Of a stretch of DNA of 5,730 nt, positions 5,642-5,730 are shown piece by piece. Every line of letters starts with the position of its first letter. Position 1 is the stretch's first letter. The stretch covers positions 1 to 5,730 of the forward strand of contig JALOPY010000192.1 in NCBI GenBank assembly GCA_025453735.1, read 5' to 3'. Under the pieces are notes generated by a model. It did no database searches and was not told the origin of the DNA. It worked only from the letters and a program-made list of their open reading frames with translations. The stretch comes from a bacterium. GTDB lineage: Bacteria; Zhuqueibacterota; Zhuqueibacteria; Thermofontimicrobiales; Thermofontimicrobiaceae. The position numbers and the translations under genes were made by a program.

Positions 5642-5730
5642 CAGCTTTGTTCTCTAATCGAATCATTTCCGCTTCAAATTCTTTGCGCAATTGCTCAAGT
5701 TGTTCTTCGGAAAGCTCTCTCATTACTTTT
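5622..5730 (-). CDS. C-terminal end of an upstream gene, probably DUF374-type lysophospholipid acyltransferase (partial)
   Basis: An open frame enters from the right edge and ends with TAG at 5624-5622, giving 35 complete codons. The visible residues are KVMRELSEEQLEQLR, a highly charged helix, then ENKADDYFGK. An acidic amphipathic helix ending in 'L-x3-AD-x-(Y/F)' is typical of the C-terminal tail of DUF374 acyltransferase-like proteins, which are often encoded next to lpxK; this assignment rests on a short tail and on context. It overlaps lpxK by 20 bp, so the two are probably one operon. An internal ATG at 5723 would give a 33-aa peptide, but the frame stays open upstream, so the tail of a longer protein is more likely. 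Confidence 0.55.
   Translation of the reverse strand, partial: KVMRELSEEQLEQLRKEFEAEMIRLENKADDYFGK

Noticed and set aside
1..5730. CRISPR arrays, tRNA or rRNA genes, insertion sequences, attachment sites
   Set aside because: No regularly spaced direct repeats, cloverleaf-like sequence with conserved T-loop, transposase motifs or terminal inverted repeats were found.

Overview
The window looks like a piece of an AT-rich Gram-negative bacterial chromosome. The outer-membrane marker is lpxK (lipid A 4'-kinase), so the cell makes lipopolysaccharide. The style of the genes (a zf-HC2 protein, a divergent sigma-like protein, a secreted HEAT-like protein and an NtrC-type regulator) suggests a lineage around the FCB group or Calditrichota/KSB1. 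That placement is an impression from the proteins, not a proven assignment. All supported genes are on the minus strand, so transcription runs from high to low coordinates.

Right part (5730 down to 4580): the last 35 codons of an upstream gene, probably a DUF374-type lysophospholipid acyltransferase, overlap the start of lpxK. This is a small envelope-lipid operon. A short hairpin with a T-run overlaps the lpxK stop codon and may end it.

Middle (4579 down to 2991): a complete NtrC-family sigma-54 activator (receiver, AAA+ and Fis-type HTH) has its own near-consensus sigma-70 promoter (TTGATA, 17 bp, TATAAT). A Fur-box-like sequence overlaps that promoter. A strong intrinsic terminator lies 25 bp after the stop codon. 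No partner histidine kinase is visible.

The 307-bp gap 2745-3051 is dense in regulatory signals. From high to low coordinates it holds the terminator, a 16-bp dyad, a 14-bp palindrome, an 18-bp dyad, an 11-bp inverted repeat, and a sigma-54-type -24/-12 element (GG-N10-GC) pointing at the next gene.

Left part (2744 down to 1): a 370-aa protein with a possible sigma region-2-like N-terminus, then a soluble zf-HC2 (anti-sigma-type zinc finger) protein of 198 aa, then the start of an exported protein with HEAT-like helical repeats. That last gene was found by reading the frame that runs off the left edge. Gaps of 185 and 151 bp separate these genes.

The most interesting hypothesis is a two-tier regulatory circuit. 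The sigma-54 activator would switch on, through the -24/-12 element and upstream dyads, a three-gene module made of a sigma-like factor, a cytoplasmic zinc-finger regulator and an exported helical-repeat protein. The individual sequence signals are seen directly; their linkage is inference.
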